Position numbers and translations under genes: made by a program | The notes under the pieces: model-generated | The model's database searches: none | The model's input: the letters and a program-made list of their open reading frames with translations, nothing else | Told to the model about the DNA's origin: nothing | Shown: in pieces, positions 44,217 through 57,790 of the stretch | Layout: each line of letters opens with the position of its first letter | Position numbering within the stretch: the stretch's first letter is position 1 | Origin: Uloborus plumipes | Taxonomy: Eukaryota; Arthropoda; Arachnida; Araneae; Uloboridae | Direction of reading: 5' to 3' | Assembly (NCBI GenBank): GCA_038373865.1 | Contig: JAXGGA010002175.1 | Span: 62,001 to 126,000 of the forward strand | Length of the DNA: 64,000 nt

Positions 44217-46273
44217 TTATATATTTTGTTTATGTTTTTATTTTTTAAGGCTGAAAAATTTTAATCTCGGGTTTCTTCTCTTCACCGTTGCCAAAATATA
44301 AAAAAAATCCACCTAAATAAATAGTTGTCGTCAGAAATAAATTGTTTAAAACTCCTTCTTTCGGGGAGAAAATAAGGCACTCTGAATTTCTTTTTATTTT
44401 GAGTTTTCAAATATAAAATGTAAATTAAAAATTCAAAATGAAAAAAACAATCGTCTCTACAATCGTTATTTCACTAAAACACATTTGTGCTTTGATTTTA
44501 CTTCATTTTGATTCGGTTCTTTTTTTTCTTTCTCTTACTTTCGTCAATGTTAAGTCTACGAGAGTTTGTACTGTGATTTTTATTAATAACATTTTGCTAC
44601 TTTCCTTCTTTCTACTACCAAAAATCAATAACATATTTAGAATCTGCACTATTTTCTCAATGTTTTGGTACTGAAAAATGATTTTTAGTACCGTTGGTTT
44701 CTCAAACAAGAAAATTTAAAATTCTCTCATATTCCTGAATGCTTAAAAGATTTGAACTGTTCAAAAAATAACTTTATTTTCTACATGTTCTTTTTCAGGA
44801 GCGATTTCGAACAAAGTTGTTTGGAAGCAAATCCGCCTTAAAATTCTATATTTGCATTAAATTTTCCTGAAGGTACTAATGTTAAAATGTTTAAAATTGT
44901 ACAAAGTTGAACGAAAAATTGTTCAAGTCAGAAAATGAGACTTGAGAATGAAGTATTCTTGCCAAGGTCTTTTGAACAAGAGAAAAAAAAATACTTTGGT
45001 GGAATTGAACCTTTACCTCAAAAATTATTATGGGATTGGCGGGCGGAGCAGAAAAATCTACAAACAAACATTTTGAACGTCTCAAAAACCCTACTTTCCT
45101 ATTTTTAATTATTTGATATTGATTTAATTAACTTATTTGTTTGCTTGGTTTTTAGCGATATTTTTAAGATGTATTGTTTCTTCTTCCGTGTTTTTTTTTT
45201 TTTTTTTTAATTTTGCACGAAAGTACGGTAATTTTGTGAGAAAATAATCAGATAAGTGACTAATAGAAAATAATTATTAAATTTAAAAAATATGTTCATT
45301 GCTTTGCCAAGCTGATGAGGTATCCCTTAAAAGCAAAAGGGAAATTCATTTGTCTTTTTGTTTTTTAAAAACCACACTTGATCTTGACACAAAAAAAACT
45401 CATACAAAAGTATACTTAAAAATGGATCCAAGTAGCACCACCTTCAGCAAAAATTAATACATTTATATTGACGTACATCTGAGTGAAACGAGGTAGTCAA
45501 GACAACAATTCACTGCAATATTCGCAAGCACTATTAAGGACGTAACGATCATACTGATTTGCTAATGTATTCTACTGTTTCGCCTTTGTTTTTCTTTATT
45601 GGAGTCAATGAATGAATATTTTCCGTACTCAAACTATTACTTCAGTGCATATATGAATGAAAACAAAACAGAAGTTTCAATATACTTTTATGAAGAATAT
45701 AAGTCATGATTAAGTGGTTACTAAAAATACAAAAAAATCTACTAAGTGGAAGCGTCTGGTGGATGAACCTAAGTAAAAATTTGAATTTTCATGTCTAGTC
45801 AACATAATGAAACTTTAATAAGAATAACATAAAAGTTTGCTCGCAGAAATTTAAAGAAAATTTGAAATATTATTTTGAAAAAATAAAACAAAAATAATAA
45901 CGGTAATGGACAATTTGTAGTATTAAAAATCATAATCGTTAATCGGCCTTGTCGGTTAATAAGTGATCCTTAATCGGCCAATCTGCTTATCGGTGCATGC
46001 CTAATTTGTATAAAGCCTTCTAAATTGAAAAAATATATAAATAAAAAAATGATAATGATAAGAAGTATAACTTGTAACGTGAAGACAAAAAATAGGAAAA
46101 ATATTTTCCTGATAGAGGCTTTACGTTAACAAATTATAATATGGAATTTATACTTTTCTTAAACATCTGCTATGAAGGATTTTTGAGCTTGTGTAATATT
46201 TGATTCTGTTAAGAGCAACTTTTGTTCAAGTTATACTTAAATACTCAAAATTATATTATAAGAAAGTTTGTAA
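44217..46273. other. AT-rich, no gene seen
   Basis: CTTATCGGTGCATGCCTAA and neighbouring TTAATCGGCC repeats at 45940-46002 look like a fragment of an unidentified dispersed repeat. A poly-T run lies at 45190-45208. Confidence 0.3.
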
Positions 46274-46495
46274 GTGTATATCGAGTCAACGGCTTTTAAA
46301 ATTACAATTAATAGTCTAAGGGCTGCTCGAAATAAAAGCAAAAGTGTCCTTTTTGCATTAAAGTCAAGTGGCAAGTCTTTTCTTTCAGTTTTCTGCGTGG
46401 ATGCCGAATATGCAAATGAGAAAATTGAAATTGGTGGCCGTTATACTGTTATTGTTAGAAAAACTTTAAGAACATCATTCAATTCATTTGAATGA
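46274..46495 (+). CDS. Short open frame of unknown origin
   Basis: 73 codons. The later part (SGKSFLSVFCVDAEYANEKIE and IGGRYTVIVRKTL) has an alternating beta-strand pattern that looks protein-like. No splice signals or family were recognised, so it may be a remnant of a repeat-encoded protein or chance. Confidence 0.15.
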   Translation: MYIESTAFKITINSLRAARNKSKSVLFALKSSGKSFLSVFCVDAEYANEKIEIGGRYTVIVRKTLRTSFNSFE

Positions 46496-49400
46496 TGAAT
46501 GAAATCATTTTTATTTTTTTCATTTTTAATTTTTTCTCAATTGAAATGTCTTCAGAAAAATATCCAAATTGTAGTTAATTAGATGACAATCATTTAGATA
46601 CATACTATTGTTGCTTTTACCTAAATAGTTTTAGTGACAACGTCTCTGATGAAAAGTAATTTTCCAAGTATGTTCTCAAGGAGAATTTTATAAACTCCAT
46701 AAGATATTTCAAAGAGATGTATGTCCATAAATTAAAAATATTGATGCAGTTACTCTGTTAATTAGGGATGCCAAAGAGGAAGAAAATCATGGCACAGACC
46801 TGACTCCACTGAGTTTTGAAGAGTTTTTTTAGCATTTTTCTCTTTTTTGAAAGGTTTCGTTCCAGGAAGGGATGGAGGTGGCTTCATAGAATGTAAAGGG
46901 GTTGCGCCATTGGGTTTGAGTTCGGATGGGGGACAAGTGCTGAACAAATTAGTACAACCGAAACACACCCTGTATTAATTTAATATTAGTCCAACAATCC
47001 TCCGATTTAATGAAAAGCGAAAACAAAAGCGTTAATTATCAAGTAAATGTTGCCCTCATGGGGAACATTGCACCTTGACATACTTACGACTTTCTTGTTG
47101 TGTGTTGACCATTTTTACCATTACTTAATGGGTTCCATTGTAGCCTTCAAAGAGCTAGTAGAAATTTTTTCTGATAGTTTGTGCTGGTTTTTTTTTTTTT
47201 TTTTTTTTTTTTCAAATCTTATTTTAGCACAGTAAATTTTTAATCATTTTTTCTACAAACAATGAGTCTACAAATTTTAAATTAAAATGCAATACGTGGT
47301 ATTTTGTTGTGAACAACATCGTCTCATACGACTCCAAGGATTTCAATCTTGACCTCCTTGCTACCTGATGCAACTTGACTGATTTCTAGAGGTGTTGGAA
47401 GGGTTTTATATGCAGCGAGAAGGAAAGTTCTCGAAAATTCATAGAGAAATGAGTGAGTCAATGAGCTCATTAGGCGAAGTTCAAAAGAAATTTAATCACA
47501 AGCCCAGCAATTTTCAGTGAAAGTAAAAACTATTTCTTTTACTTTCACTGCAATAAATAAGCAGCAAATGAAGATTTTTCTAAACTAATTTCAGTTTAAG
47601 TAAAAAGATTTTTCGCAAAATTCTCCTAAAATGTTCCATATAATTTAGCTATGATTTTAATCGTTGGAATAAGCTGCTTCTAATCGACTAGTTGAACTTC
47701 AAACTCTAATTTATTCTGATAACAATGGCCTAGTCCTGTACGAAAGGTAAGACTACTGTCATTTCTAACTACTAAAAACTATAACAAAAACTAAAATTTA
47801 AAACAAAACAATCATTTCTTCTGGTCAACGAGCAGTAGACAGAACACTAGTATCACGCGACCTTGTGATTGGTCCACTAAGGAACAGCTCCTTTGTTTGG
47901 AAACTGAAATGGGAAAATTATTTTTGAAAGAAGCGTTTACTTTCTCTTTGCGATTTGAAATGGATTTTTTTTTTTCGTATAAACTATTTTATACTGTGAT
48001 TTTTCACTGGGTAAGGACGAATCATCCTCCCTTTCTTTTCTGTTCACTTTCTTTGTGTGTGTGTGTTATTAAACTCTTTTTGAAAGTCACCTTCTCAACA
48101 ATATTGCAAGCAGACGGCGCACCTGTTTAAAACTCTACTCCTAGAAGATTATGCTCCAAACGAAATAAAACTGAAAGCAACTTTTTTTTTTCCTGCAAAG
48201 GTGATATTCACTTCAAGGTGAAGCTGAAATTAGAAATTCATCTCAAAATTTATTAACAGAATGTTATTTTTAGACTCATATAAAAGTAAGATATTTATCT
48301 CAATCCATAATCATTACTTAAAGTGAAAACCATTACGGCAGCATTCTGTTTGAAATATCTTTATTACTCCAAATCAAAATAGCACACTAAGTTATTCAAA
48401 ACAAAGACAATCATTTTTACTTTCGGCAAAACTCGCCCGGCTTGTCGAAGCTTTTTAGTATGCAAATGCCATCTACATACAATAATAATATGAGACAGAT
48501 GAAATGGTTTTCTTCACATTATTTCAGTTTATTTCATCCTAATCATGGTCATTTCTTAGCGGGATCAAGCACCCATTTTGAATTTGCGGCTTTACATAGC
48601 AGTCTAATTGAATTTATTTATCTCAAATAGCTTTTATGGTGCAAAAGATCCCGTTTTATATCTTTAACCTAGAAAAAAAGGGTCATCCCTTCTGTGTCCC
48701 AATTAATTCGCTGCTTGGTGAATGACTGAGAAGCTGCTGAGAAATATATCAGGGTGTGCTGTATCGAAATCACGTACTGAGAAGCATTAAAACCCTTTTA
48801 AGCTAAAGTTTTACGTAATGGAGGTATGTCGAGCACGATCAATCTTAAGATACGTAGACACTAGAATTTTCAAAAAAAAAAATGATTTTGAGAAATTTAA
48901 ATAACCCCAATATAACCCTTTCTAAATCTGCATTTTCCCCCCATCAGTAAACTATTACGAAAACTAGCAGAAAATCCTGCAAAGATTATAAGGTGCTTTG
49001 AATTGAAATTCACTTTTTTTTCTTGATTTCCTCTTTCTCCTTCCTCTTTTCTTTCTTGATTCCTTTTTACTAGTACTAAAAGTTCTAGCAAAAAAAAAAC
49101 TGCTATTGCTTATATTCATTAAATATTTTGCAAAACTGGTAACTAATAATATTACTGTTCAATGAACCTCTACAATATGATGTACCCTTTGTCCCTTCTG
49201 AATAATTATTTACTTATATAAATTTCCTATCTGTAAAATACTAGTTAGATTATTCAAACTTTTAATTCCTTTTATTTTTTTCAATTTCGTCCGTCATTAA
49301 TTTGTATTTTTTTTTTAATTATTTATTTATTTATTTTTTTCCAGTAACGCCCGTCATAATTCAAATTTTCTCCCAGTTTCGAAAATACACAATAATGTGT

Positions 49401-50550
49401 ATTAAATTAAAAAAACATATAAAGCTTAACTCTTACTACTCTCTGTAATTTAAAGTTTTAAAAATAAAGTTTTACTAATTATTACGCCTTCAAAATGAAT
49501 TTTAAGAATACTTCGTTTTTAAATTTACATTCAAATTTTAAGACTATCACTATTAATAACCATGCGAAATGACGTTCACGTTTTTTCTTTCATTGAAAAT
49601 TTGTAAACACTGTTTTTTCACTATACCATCAAAAATGTACTCCATACTTTTCAAATCCACACAATGAAGTTTAATTAAAGAACTCCTCGAAGCATTCAAT
49701 CGATAACAGATTTTCCGCGAACTCTAAGGAGAGAAAATAGCTTTAAGCGCTAATTCAAACACTCATCTTTTTGGTAAAAGTTTTAAACTATCAATTTTGA
49801 GTAAATGGGAAAAAAGTTCATCAAAATTTAAAAGCATTATACGTCTTTATTTTAACCCATACCGTTAAAATAAATGAGATTATTTGTCATATTATTTGAC
49901 AAATTTGATGAACGTTATCTTTAAAACTATAACTGGAATAAGAACAAAAAAGTATTTCCTGTTTCGCATCGCAAAAAGAAAAACCCAGAAGAATTTTTTG
50001 TCGCTATTCAATAAAATAATAGGTTGAATGATGAGCGACCTTGGCTGTCATCATTCTTTTCCAATTGCCGATATTCTTATGAATTAGATACTAATGTAGT
50101 TATGTGGCACTTCTATACATAAGAATTGAATCGGAAAATAATTTGGGGCTTGGAAAGTCCGCATTTTGGAATCCGAAGGTCACAAGCTTGACGAAATTAT
50201 TAAGCAAAAGAAATGACAAAACGTCTCGATAATCTCAGCCCTGTCGCAATGAGCACACGCAGCGGGTAAACAGCCTGCAGTAAGGACAATCATTAATTAT
50301 TTCTCCATTATGTCAAATTATTTCACTGGGTTGCCTAGTTTTTAGCACTCGGAACAAAAAATTGTAAACACAATCTATTTTTTTTGGGCAGTTAAAAGTT
50401 TTATGTTTGCCTGCTGTAATGTATGCTATTGTTTGATTTTTATTATTATAATTATTCAAACGGTATTCGAAGAACTAAAATGTTGTTGTTTTTTCAAATA
50501 CTATTCTACGCCGATCTTTACGTGTGTTTTCCCAAATTTAGTTCTTTATA
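46496..50550. other. AT-rich, no gene seen
   Basis: A poly-T tract lies at 47190-47212. Short open frames (for example 46762-46968 minus, 47897-48130 plus) show no family features. Confidence 0.3.
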
Positions 50551-50554
50551 TGGT

Positions 50555-51022
50555 CACAGAACATCTCCGCCGCAACGCAGGACATTTCCGCCGCAAAATT
50601 TATCTCTATCTCCCCCCCCCCCCCATAAGACATCTCCACCGCGTCTCTCCCCGTCATTTCTATAAGACAGGGCAAATTCGCCGATTGAGCTGGTAGAGTG
50701 CAATATTTGGCGAAGTAAAATTGACAAAGTTTAAATTGATTTGCACTGCATTGTGTGTTTTTTTTTTTTCACTTCTTTGCGATTTCCCCCCTAAGTAGTC
50801 CTGGAATAAATTCCGTTTTTTAAATTAGGTCTTTGTCGCCAAAAGAAGATGTGTCACCAAGAATGAAAATTTTAAACCAGTAAACCCTTTCTAACCCTTG
50901 GAAATGGCGCGGCGGATTTGTCCTGTGTGAGGCAAACGGGGGATAGGAGTAGCGGCGGAGATGTCCCAATGTCCCATGCGGGGCAGAGGGCGATAAAATT
51001 TGCGGCGGAGATGTCCTGTTCC
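50555..51022. mobile_element. Inverted-repeat element with GGACATCTCCGCCGC modules
   Basis: The left end carries ACATCTCCGCCGC (50571), GGACATTTCCGCCGC (50580) and GACATCTCCACCGCG (50629). The right side carries inverted forms at about 50910, 50952 and 51002. The outermost parts pair as inverted repeats, as does the adjacent CAAAATTTATC. The spacer contains a poly-C run at 50613-50624. No gene inside; target duplication not resolved. Confidence 0.65.
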
Positions 51023-51075
51023 ACTTTATACATTGATCAAACTAGGCACATAAGTTTTCTTGTTAAAGTAAATAA

Positions 51076-51606
51076 CTACAAAGAGCATGCCACTTGTAAA
51101 TTATATCCCATAAAATAAGGTAAAACTGTCGTTAGGAGAAACCCCCAGTTCTTTTTTTTTTCTTTTTTCAAAAATTTCACTCTATTTTTTCCCCTCTCTC
51201 TCTTCTCAAGTACGAAATAGTCTGCAGACTTGCCCAAGAATCTGAAAAGCACGTACTGTCTAAAATTTTTTCGTGCGACCTCGGCCGCATCTGCGCACGC
51301 GCCAAGTCTCTTCGGACTTTCTCGAAATAGGGGGAAAAGCAACGAGGAAGTAGTAAGCGAACAAAAGCTGAATGCATCGGGTAGTGTGCATCCTAAACCT
51401 ATCTCCCCTTTTTCAGATGTAAGCTTCCGTGGCTCCCAGACGCACAATACGCAAACAGACAGTAGCAGCGTTAAGCTGTTTCTGCTACTGTCAATTTTTG
51501 TATAACTTTTCGTTTCATTTGGCTCAATAGTTAGATAGCAATTATTGTGAAAAATCCAGCTAGTACAGTTTTTTTTTTTTTTTGACTTGTTTTTATAGAT
51601 GTGCAT
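51076..51606 (-). other. GC-richer segment with 176-codon open frame
   Basis: The longest non-transposon open frame in the window. Its core (51230-51450) is richer in G and C than the flanks, while its two ends are low-complexity Lys-rich translations of A- and T-runs. A 91-codon frame overlaps it on the plus strand. No domain, signal peptide or conserved motif recognised. A promoter-proximal GC-rich segment is an alternative reading. Confidence 0.2.
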
Positions 51607-53102
51607 AACAGGCTACGGAGCTATTTGTTCTTTTACATGAAACTCCGAGTCAAACCAAGAATACCAACACGTTTTACATGGCAAAAAATACTGATGTCAT
51701 ATTTTATATAAATATTTTTTTAATCTGAAACCATATCGAATTTCATTAAAAAAAATGTAAAAAAAAAAGAATGTTCTTGGTATACCTTTCGATTTAAATA
51801 CAAAATTTCAGTTTAAAATGTTCAAGAGTTCTTTTTCTTTCGCTACGTTTAAAAAAATATTTTGAGGCCGCATGCCATTAACGAACACATATAAGTTCTG
51901 AATTTTCGGTAAAAGTAAGAAATTGGAATCAAACTACTTTATATCTTGAGGTTTCAATTCAAGCGAGCGTGTTACTGATTAATAATTAATGTGTCTTTAA
52001 TTTCACATGTATTTTCTCTAAAACACATAAAAAATTTATTTCATTGCTTTGTGAAAAAATATCTGTAAACTAGAATGATGAAAAGTTTTTGTTTTATCTC
52101 TAATTTATATTTTCTTTAAAAAATATTGCATTCCAATCATAATTGTTGAAATTCCTTTATATTTTAATATGAATACGGAGATTCACCAGAAATGCACATC
52201 AATATTTTAAAATAAGATTTAAATCGATTTCTATTCGCATCCTGTTTGTTTTCAACTTGTTTACTTGATAGCTGAGTAATTAATAGTGATTTGTTTTTTT
52301 CCCTAGAATGTATAACAGATCAAGTATCAAACTTTTTTTTTTCACTTATATATAAATATCTATTTTTCTTCTCGTTAAAACATTTGAACAGGTGTGTTAA
52401 AACCTTTAACAAAAATCATTGCTTAAAACACTAGCTATGCTCTAAAAAGTCATATAAAACAAGTTACTTAAAAAAAATGTAAGTTATAATTGAGAATAAT
52501 ATTCTAAATATGTGCATAAGCTATGGTAAGGATATGAGTAAGGATGGGTAAGTCTTAATATTAAATGCTTATGCATTCGAGTTAAATCTTAAATAGTATT
52601 TGAAAAATAATTAAATTATATTATAAACTAAAGTTTTGAAATTGGACGAACGTTTTTGGGGCAATGAACTCGAGTTCATAATCAAGCGTAACATATTAAA
52701 ATCAGTAACGGAAGTAGAAGTCACATACCAAAACAATTTCAGGGTCTTTTCAAAACTTCATCAAGAAAAAGAGCCGTTGTAAGAACTGAAAATTTCTTAT
52801 GAACTTCAAGTAACCCTTGGGCCTGAAACGACCTATAAAATTCCCTCTAAAATACCTCTTTTAATTCAAAGCAAGGTGACCTGCTCGTCAGTTTGAATAG
52901 TCAGCTAAATTCAATGTCTTCTACCTTCAAAGTGTACGTCAGCAAAACTAATGCTTTGAAGCTCACTGTAAAACAGGCGACGTGAACTTTATGCAGTTGT
53001 TTTCTTTTACTTCTTTTTCTTTGGCAGCTTTTGCAAGTGTAGCAGTATAGTAAAATATATTCAAATTGTGAAGATTACTGAAATGCTACTAATTCTAATA
53101 AG
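51607..53102. other. AT-rich, no gene seen
   Basis: No features recognised. Confidence 0.3.
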
Positions 53103-53325
53103 GCTGCGGAATCTGAGTCGGACTAATTTTGGAGCAAAGGGGTCGAAGTCGGGAATCAAAGGTTTTTAAAATTCCAATATCCCTCCAAGCCCGCGATTCT
53201 GCCAGTGTTGCAAAGTCGAGTCGGAGTCGTTTAGTCAAATCGGATTGATTTTGGGTTAAAGTAGTCGGAGTCGAAGGTTCTGTAATTTCGGGGGTCGGTA
53301 TCGGTCATTTTTCCCCCGACTCCGC
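53103..53325. repeat. GACTCC-type repeat, inverted fragment
   Basis: GAGTCGGA, GGTCGAAGTCGGGAATC and GTCGAGTCGGAGTCG words in inverted orientation relative to 21450-22090. At least two diverged units. Confidence 0.6.
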
Positions 53326-54840
53326 GAAGACAGTGATAAAAACCTTTAAAGAAGAATATATAGGGGGAAAAAATTCGGTTACTGTTTATATTGCAGTAGC
53401 AATTTAAGTGACACAAGCACCGCTGGAAACTTTAGTTTCTCATTAAGAAAAGTTTAAAAGCTAAAAAGCGAAATAAAATTAAGATTAGCAAGAATTAAAT
53501 AACATTATTTTTAAACAACTATTTTAACTTACTAAAACTGCCTGGAGCAAGATCGTCACTTGTTTCATCAATTGCACAAATCTTTCTTTCAGTGACTTTT
53601 TATATGCAAATAAAACTTTACAAGTTATTTGCAAGTACCCAAAAGGCATTTTTTGTGTGAAGTGTACAGTGATTGAAAAGTAAGGGCAGGGCTGATGAGA
53701 ATTCATATCAGCCTAGTCTAAACTTGGGGGCCCGGGCATTTAAGAAAACACCGCTCAGAATCGTAGAAGTATACATTTAATAACTTTTATGGTGGGAGGG
53801 TGCCCGACGAAAAAAATGACTAGGGGCCGGCTTTAGCTTTTCACGGACCTGGGCAAGGGCCCAGAGTATAAAGCCAAAAAATGAGAATCATAAATTTCTT
53901 ATTTTGATCGTAACTATATATATTTTATGCCAAAACTTTTAAAGTATTTCTTATGAAAACTTCTTAATAGAAGTCAAAAACAGAAAATTAACTCTAGTGA
54001 AAATGATTATAAGAACCAAAAAGTATTGCTATTGCAGAGCAATTACAGGCAAAATAACAAAGTAAAATTCTATTGAAATAATATATAATTATTTTTTTAT
54101 TGTGTCCGTTGTCGAACAAGAATGACTGAAACCACTTTATGCCAAAAAAATAAATAAATGAATTCTACACAAGAAATTACCAGCATTTGCAATTTAATTT
54201 GTTTACAGTCATTTGGTCAAATTAAACTTGGCGCTTATTCAGAGTGGATGTTTATTTTTCTTTTTAAATCAACCGTTGCTATTAGCATTTAGCTTTAGGG
54301 AAGTTTTTGAGACTACTTTTAAAAACCAAGCACAGCTATGTGCTTCTTTTGCAAATTAAATCAGTCTAATTTCCAAGGTTTTAAGACGTCTACGTACCCC
54401 TCTAACTGAACTGTACCCCTCAATACGAAACACTTTCTTTCCAAGCCTTTTATAAACTTAAGTTTTATTCTGGAATCGAATAATTCCATTACTAGAAGTG
54501 ATGATATTTTTAGGTCAGCAGTTAAGCTCTTCCTCAAACCTCCTATGGAGATATTTTCACTAATGCAAAAGTGATACCTACAATAATCAATCGACCGATC
54601 CCAGAACAAAATCACAAATTAATCTTGAGCACATAAAATAATTATCACCACCAAACAGATTTTAGTATGTCCAAACCATCATTCATTTAGTGAAAACTAC
54701 GTAAAACTTGCAAAGGCAGCCATTGTTTGAACACTAAAAAAATGCCGTACTATAAAAAAATCTCTAGTAAACTGGACTTCTCTATAAAGGTTTCTACACT
54801 CAAAAAATAACGGCAGAACTACTACAAAATCTCTAGAAAA
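53326..54840. other. AT-rich, no gene seen
   Basis: Short unrecognised open frames only. A GC-richer patch lies at 53725-53870. Confidence 0.3.
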
Positions 54841-55038
54841 CTGAACTACCAGAAAGTTTTCAAGAAACGGTACAGCATCTTCTTAAGTAACGCTGTAAAT
54901 TTTGCTTCAAATGAAGCTGTATAGTTACTAGAAAAGGATATGAAATCCGAGTTTCTTAGTGGTTTTCTAGTATTACTGCAGTTTTTTTCTACAGTGTAGC
55001 AACGCTTTTTTTTTTTCAGAGAAACGTTGTTAGGACAC

Positions 55039-55115
55039 AGCTTGTTCTTAAGTAACGTTTTAACGATACAGCTTGTTCTCAAGTAACGTTGTAACGATAG
55101 AGCTTGTTCTTAACT
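55039..55115. repeat. 31-bp tandem repeat, about 2.5 copies
   Basis: AGCTTGTTCTYAAGTAACGT starts at 55039, 55070 and 55101, exactly 31 bases apart. Related text (TCTTCTTAAGTAACGCTGTA) at about 54872 suggests that a larger repeat surrounds it. Confidence 0.75.
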
Positions 55116-57057
55116 TACACTGCTTAAGAGAAGCTGTATCGTTACTAGAAAAGCTTATACAATCCTACTTTCCTAGAGATTTTCTAATAGTAATCTATAA
55201 TACTTTTGCAATGTATATTAATGTTTTCTGTAGTTGTGAAGTTTGAAATAAGCTAAAGCGCTTGAAAAAAAAAACGAAACACTGAAATAGCTTTAAAATG
55301 AGGAGAAAAGGTGCTAAATAAATTCAGGCAACTTTCCAAAAAAAGCATGGCGGAAAATGCTCGAAGATGATGTATATCTTTTCTTCGAAGGGGCCTCTGA
55401 AGATTACTCTAGCCTTTGGGCCTCATACGACCTAAAATTCCGTTGCTGAATTCCAGAGCTTTCTGGTGGTTGACCTATTAGAAGTATATTAACCGAGTTT
55501 AAAACAAGGTAATGGTGAACATGTCAATGCGGTGTAGCTCTAGAAAAATATAAAGGGATTATAAATTTGTTTTCTTTCGATTTTATAATTTTGTCGAACC
55601 TGAAAATTTATGCAATATTGATTTTTAATGCACGAACCAGTTTTTTCTGGTAGTTGACTGCTAGTTCTAGCTATAGGTATATTAATAGTCATTCGATTAT
55701 TATAAGTCACCTGAGAAAAGCTCTCTGATAGCTTCGCTTTTCTCGTATGACTTTTCATCCGAAAGTATTCTACAAAATGTGAAAAATATGCCGAGTAATA
55801 CTAATATTTTTTTTAATATTTAAATATTAAATATAAAGTTCAGAAAAGCAAAAATTGAACTTCTCACTTTTAAAACAAACGACTGATATGACTTCGGCAT
55901 CCATACATTATATTACCTATGAACGCATGATTATAATCGATATTACTTATAATATTTTTACAAGAAAGACAATCACAAATTTTACAGTTGTACAGAACCT
56001 AGTTTGGAGCGTTAGCCAGCTCCGTTTCAGAATCTTTGAGTTCACTCGCCAGTTTTTTTTTTTATTATTTTTTCAGAAATTTTCGCTGTAAATCTTATCA
56101 GTAAATAAGAGTGTTTTGTGAAATAGTTTGTGTCATAATACTATAGATATAATTAATAAAAACATGCACATATATTTATTGAAGATAACTTTTAGGAAGC
56201 TATTTTTACTTTATTTTTATTTTCATTCATTCATTTCATTTTTTTCAATTGTTATTAGACTTTATCAGTTTATCTTGCATTTTCATTTTCATTCTGCGTC
56301 GCAGACTTTTGTAAGAAATTCTGCTACTGGGGTCTATTCAATTCTAGAAAAATATTCTCTGAATGTATTGTTACAAATATTTAAAGCACATACTTTGCTT
56401 TCCTATTAATTATCTTTTAGCATTAGAAAAATTAAGAATGTATGTTAGAAGAAGTCTACAGAAAATCAGATATTTCGTCCCCTGCGTGACAGCTCCGATT
56501 TTATTTCAAAATTAATATCTGAAATTATAATCAACAAATATTTTTTCCTGAGAAATCACGCATACATTTTTAATTTCCATGGTAAAATAAAAAATTAAAT
56601 GAAATATAGAGTAGTCACAAGTGCAGGACAAAATGTCTGCTTTTCCTGGAATGACCCAGCAATCATACTTCCACACTAATTCCCTTATAATTATATGCAT
56701 ACCAAAGCGAGAAAGATTTACCGCAAAAAATAAAAAATGTAAGAGAACTTTGTTTAACCAAAGGCAAATCAGGTTTCCCTCTTCAAAAGCTATGGTCAAA
56801 AGAAGCTAATTATAAATGGCATGCAGGGAATATGTCTAATTATGTCACCTAACAATACAAGGACAACTAGCAAGGTATCATAATAAATTTAACGGCACAT
56901 TTCCGTAATCCAGAAAAAATCTTAGTTACTAGTATAGAGAATTTATTTAAAGCAAAATCTTTAGTTGAAGAAAACAACAAAGGACATAGATTCTGCTAGT
57001 GAAGGAAAAATTAAGAGTCACATAATCGAATTCCATTGAAGAAATTTAGCATATGAA
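55116..57057. other. AT-rich, no gene seen
   Basis: No features recognised beyond weak similarity between 55465-55500 and 55645-55695 (TTTCTGGTRGTTGAC). Confidence 0.3.
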
Positions 57058-57166
57058 CCCAAGTAGCACACTTCGATTTTTTAAAGGTTGTAAAATGGTT
57101 ATTAACGTTGTAACAACAGCTTAAAAACGTTTATAAAACGTTTAAAGGTTATTTGTTCTACCTGGG
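57058..57166. mobile_element. CCCARGTAGCAC MITE, copy 4 (inverted)
   Basis: 109 bp, starting CCCAAGTAGCACACTTCG and ending CTACCTGGG; the core is in opposite orientation to the other copies. AA flanks both ends. Confidence 0.8.
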
Positions 57167-57429
57167 AAACTTTTAATGTATGAAGTTATCAAACAAAAAA
57201 AAATATGATTCGTACTGTGTGTCTTTTGCAGATTTAGTAGGAGTGCAGGAAAACAGCAAAATTCATATCCATATGTTCTTCCATATTGACTTCGATATAC
57301 AAAGGTGTTGCACCTTCCTCTACTAAATTGATTTAAAGATCTATTACTTATGGCTAACTCACATTAAGCTTAATATCTAAAACATTTGATAACGGCTCAG
57401 TCAAAGCTAAAAAGAATATAAGCGTGTAG

Positions 57430-57790
57430 TCGATACAAAGTTTTTTTTTTTTTTTTTTTTTAAGAAAGTTTTCCCTACTGAATAACAAAGAAAGAACTGA
57501 AAATACTATTTTTGAAATTGCAACATCAGTTTGAATTTTCTATCTTTGATAAACCGTTGCTGACGTACAAACAATAAGATGTTTGCAAGGTGTTTTTATG
57601 AATGAAAATCAATTTCTTAGCTAGTGTTTGTCAAATAAGTATTCATATTTTTATAGATGTCTCTAAATGAAAAATACATTCAAAAATAAATCAAATTTTT
57701 TGTAATTTTCGTGCTAAAAAATATTATTAGGGAATTAAATAACCTTCAAGTTTCTACACAAAATGAAAAGAATGAAATTCAGGTCGGAGA
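57430..57790. repeat. Diverged dispersed repeat, copy A
   Basis: Begins after a poly-T run (57440-57461), contains GAAATTGCAACATCAGTTTG at 57514 and ends near ACCTTCAAGTTTC. Aligns in order with 60290-60660. Confidence 0.55.

Noticed and set aside
46762..46968. 68-codon minus-strand frame with Pro-rich text
   Set aside because: Slightly GC-richer DNA but no recognisable family, splice sites or neighbouring exon; left unannotated.
50403..50696. 97- and 80-codon Pro- and Arg-rich frames
   Set aside because: Translations of the GGACATCTCCGCCGC modules and a poly-C run.
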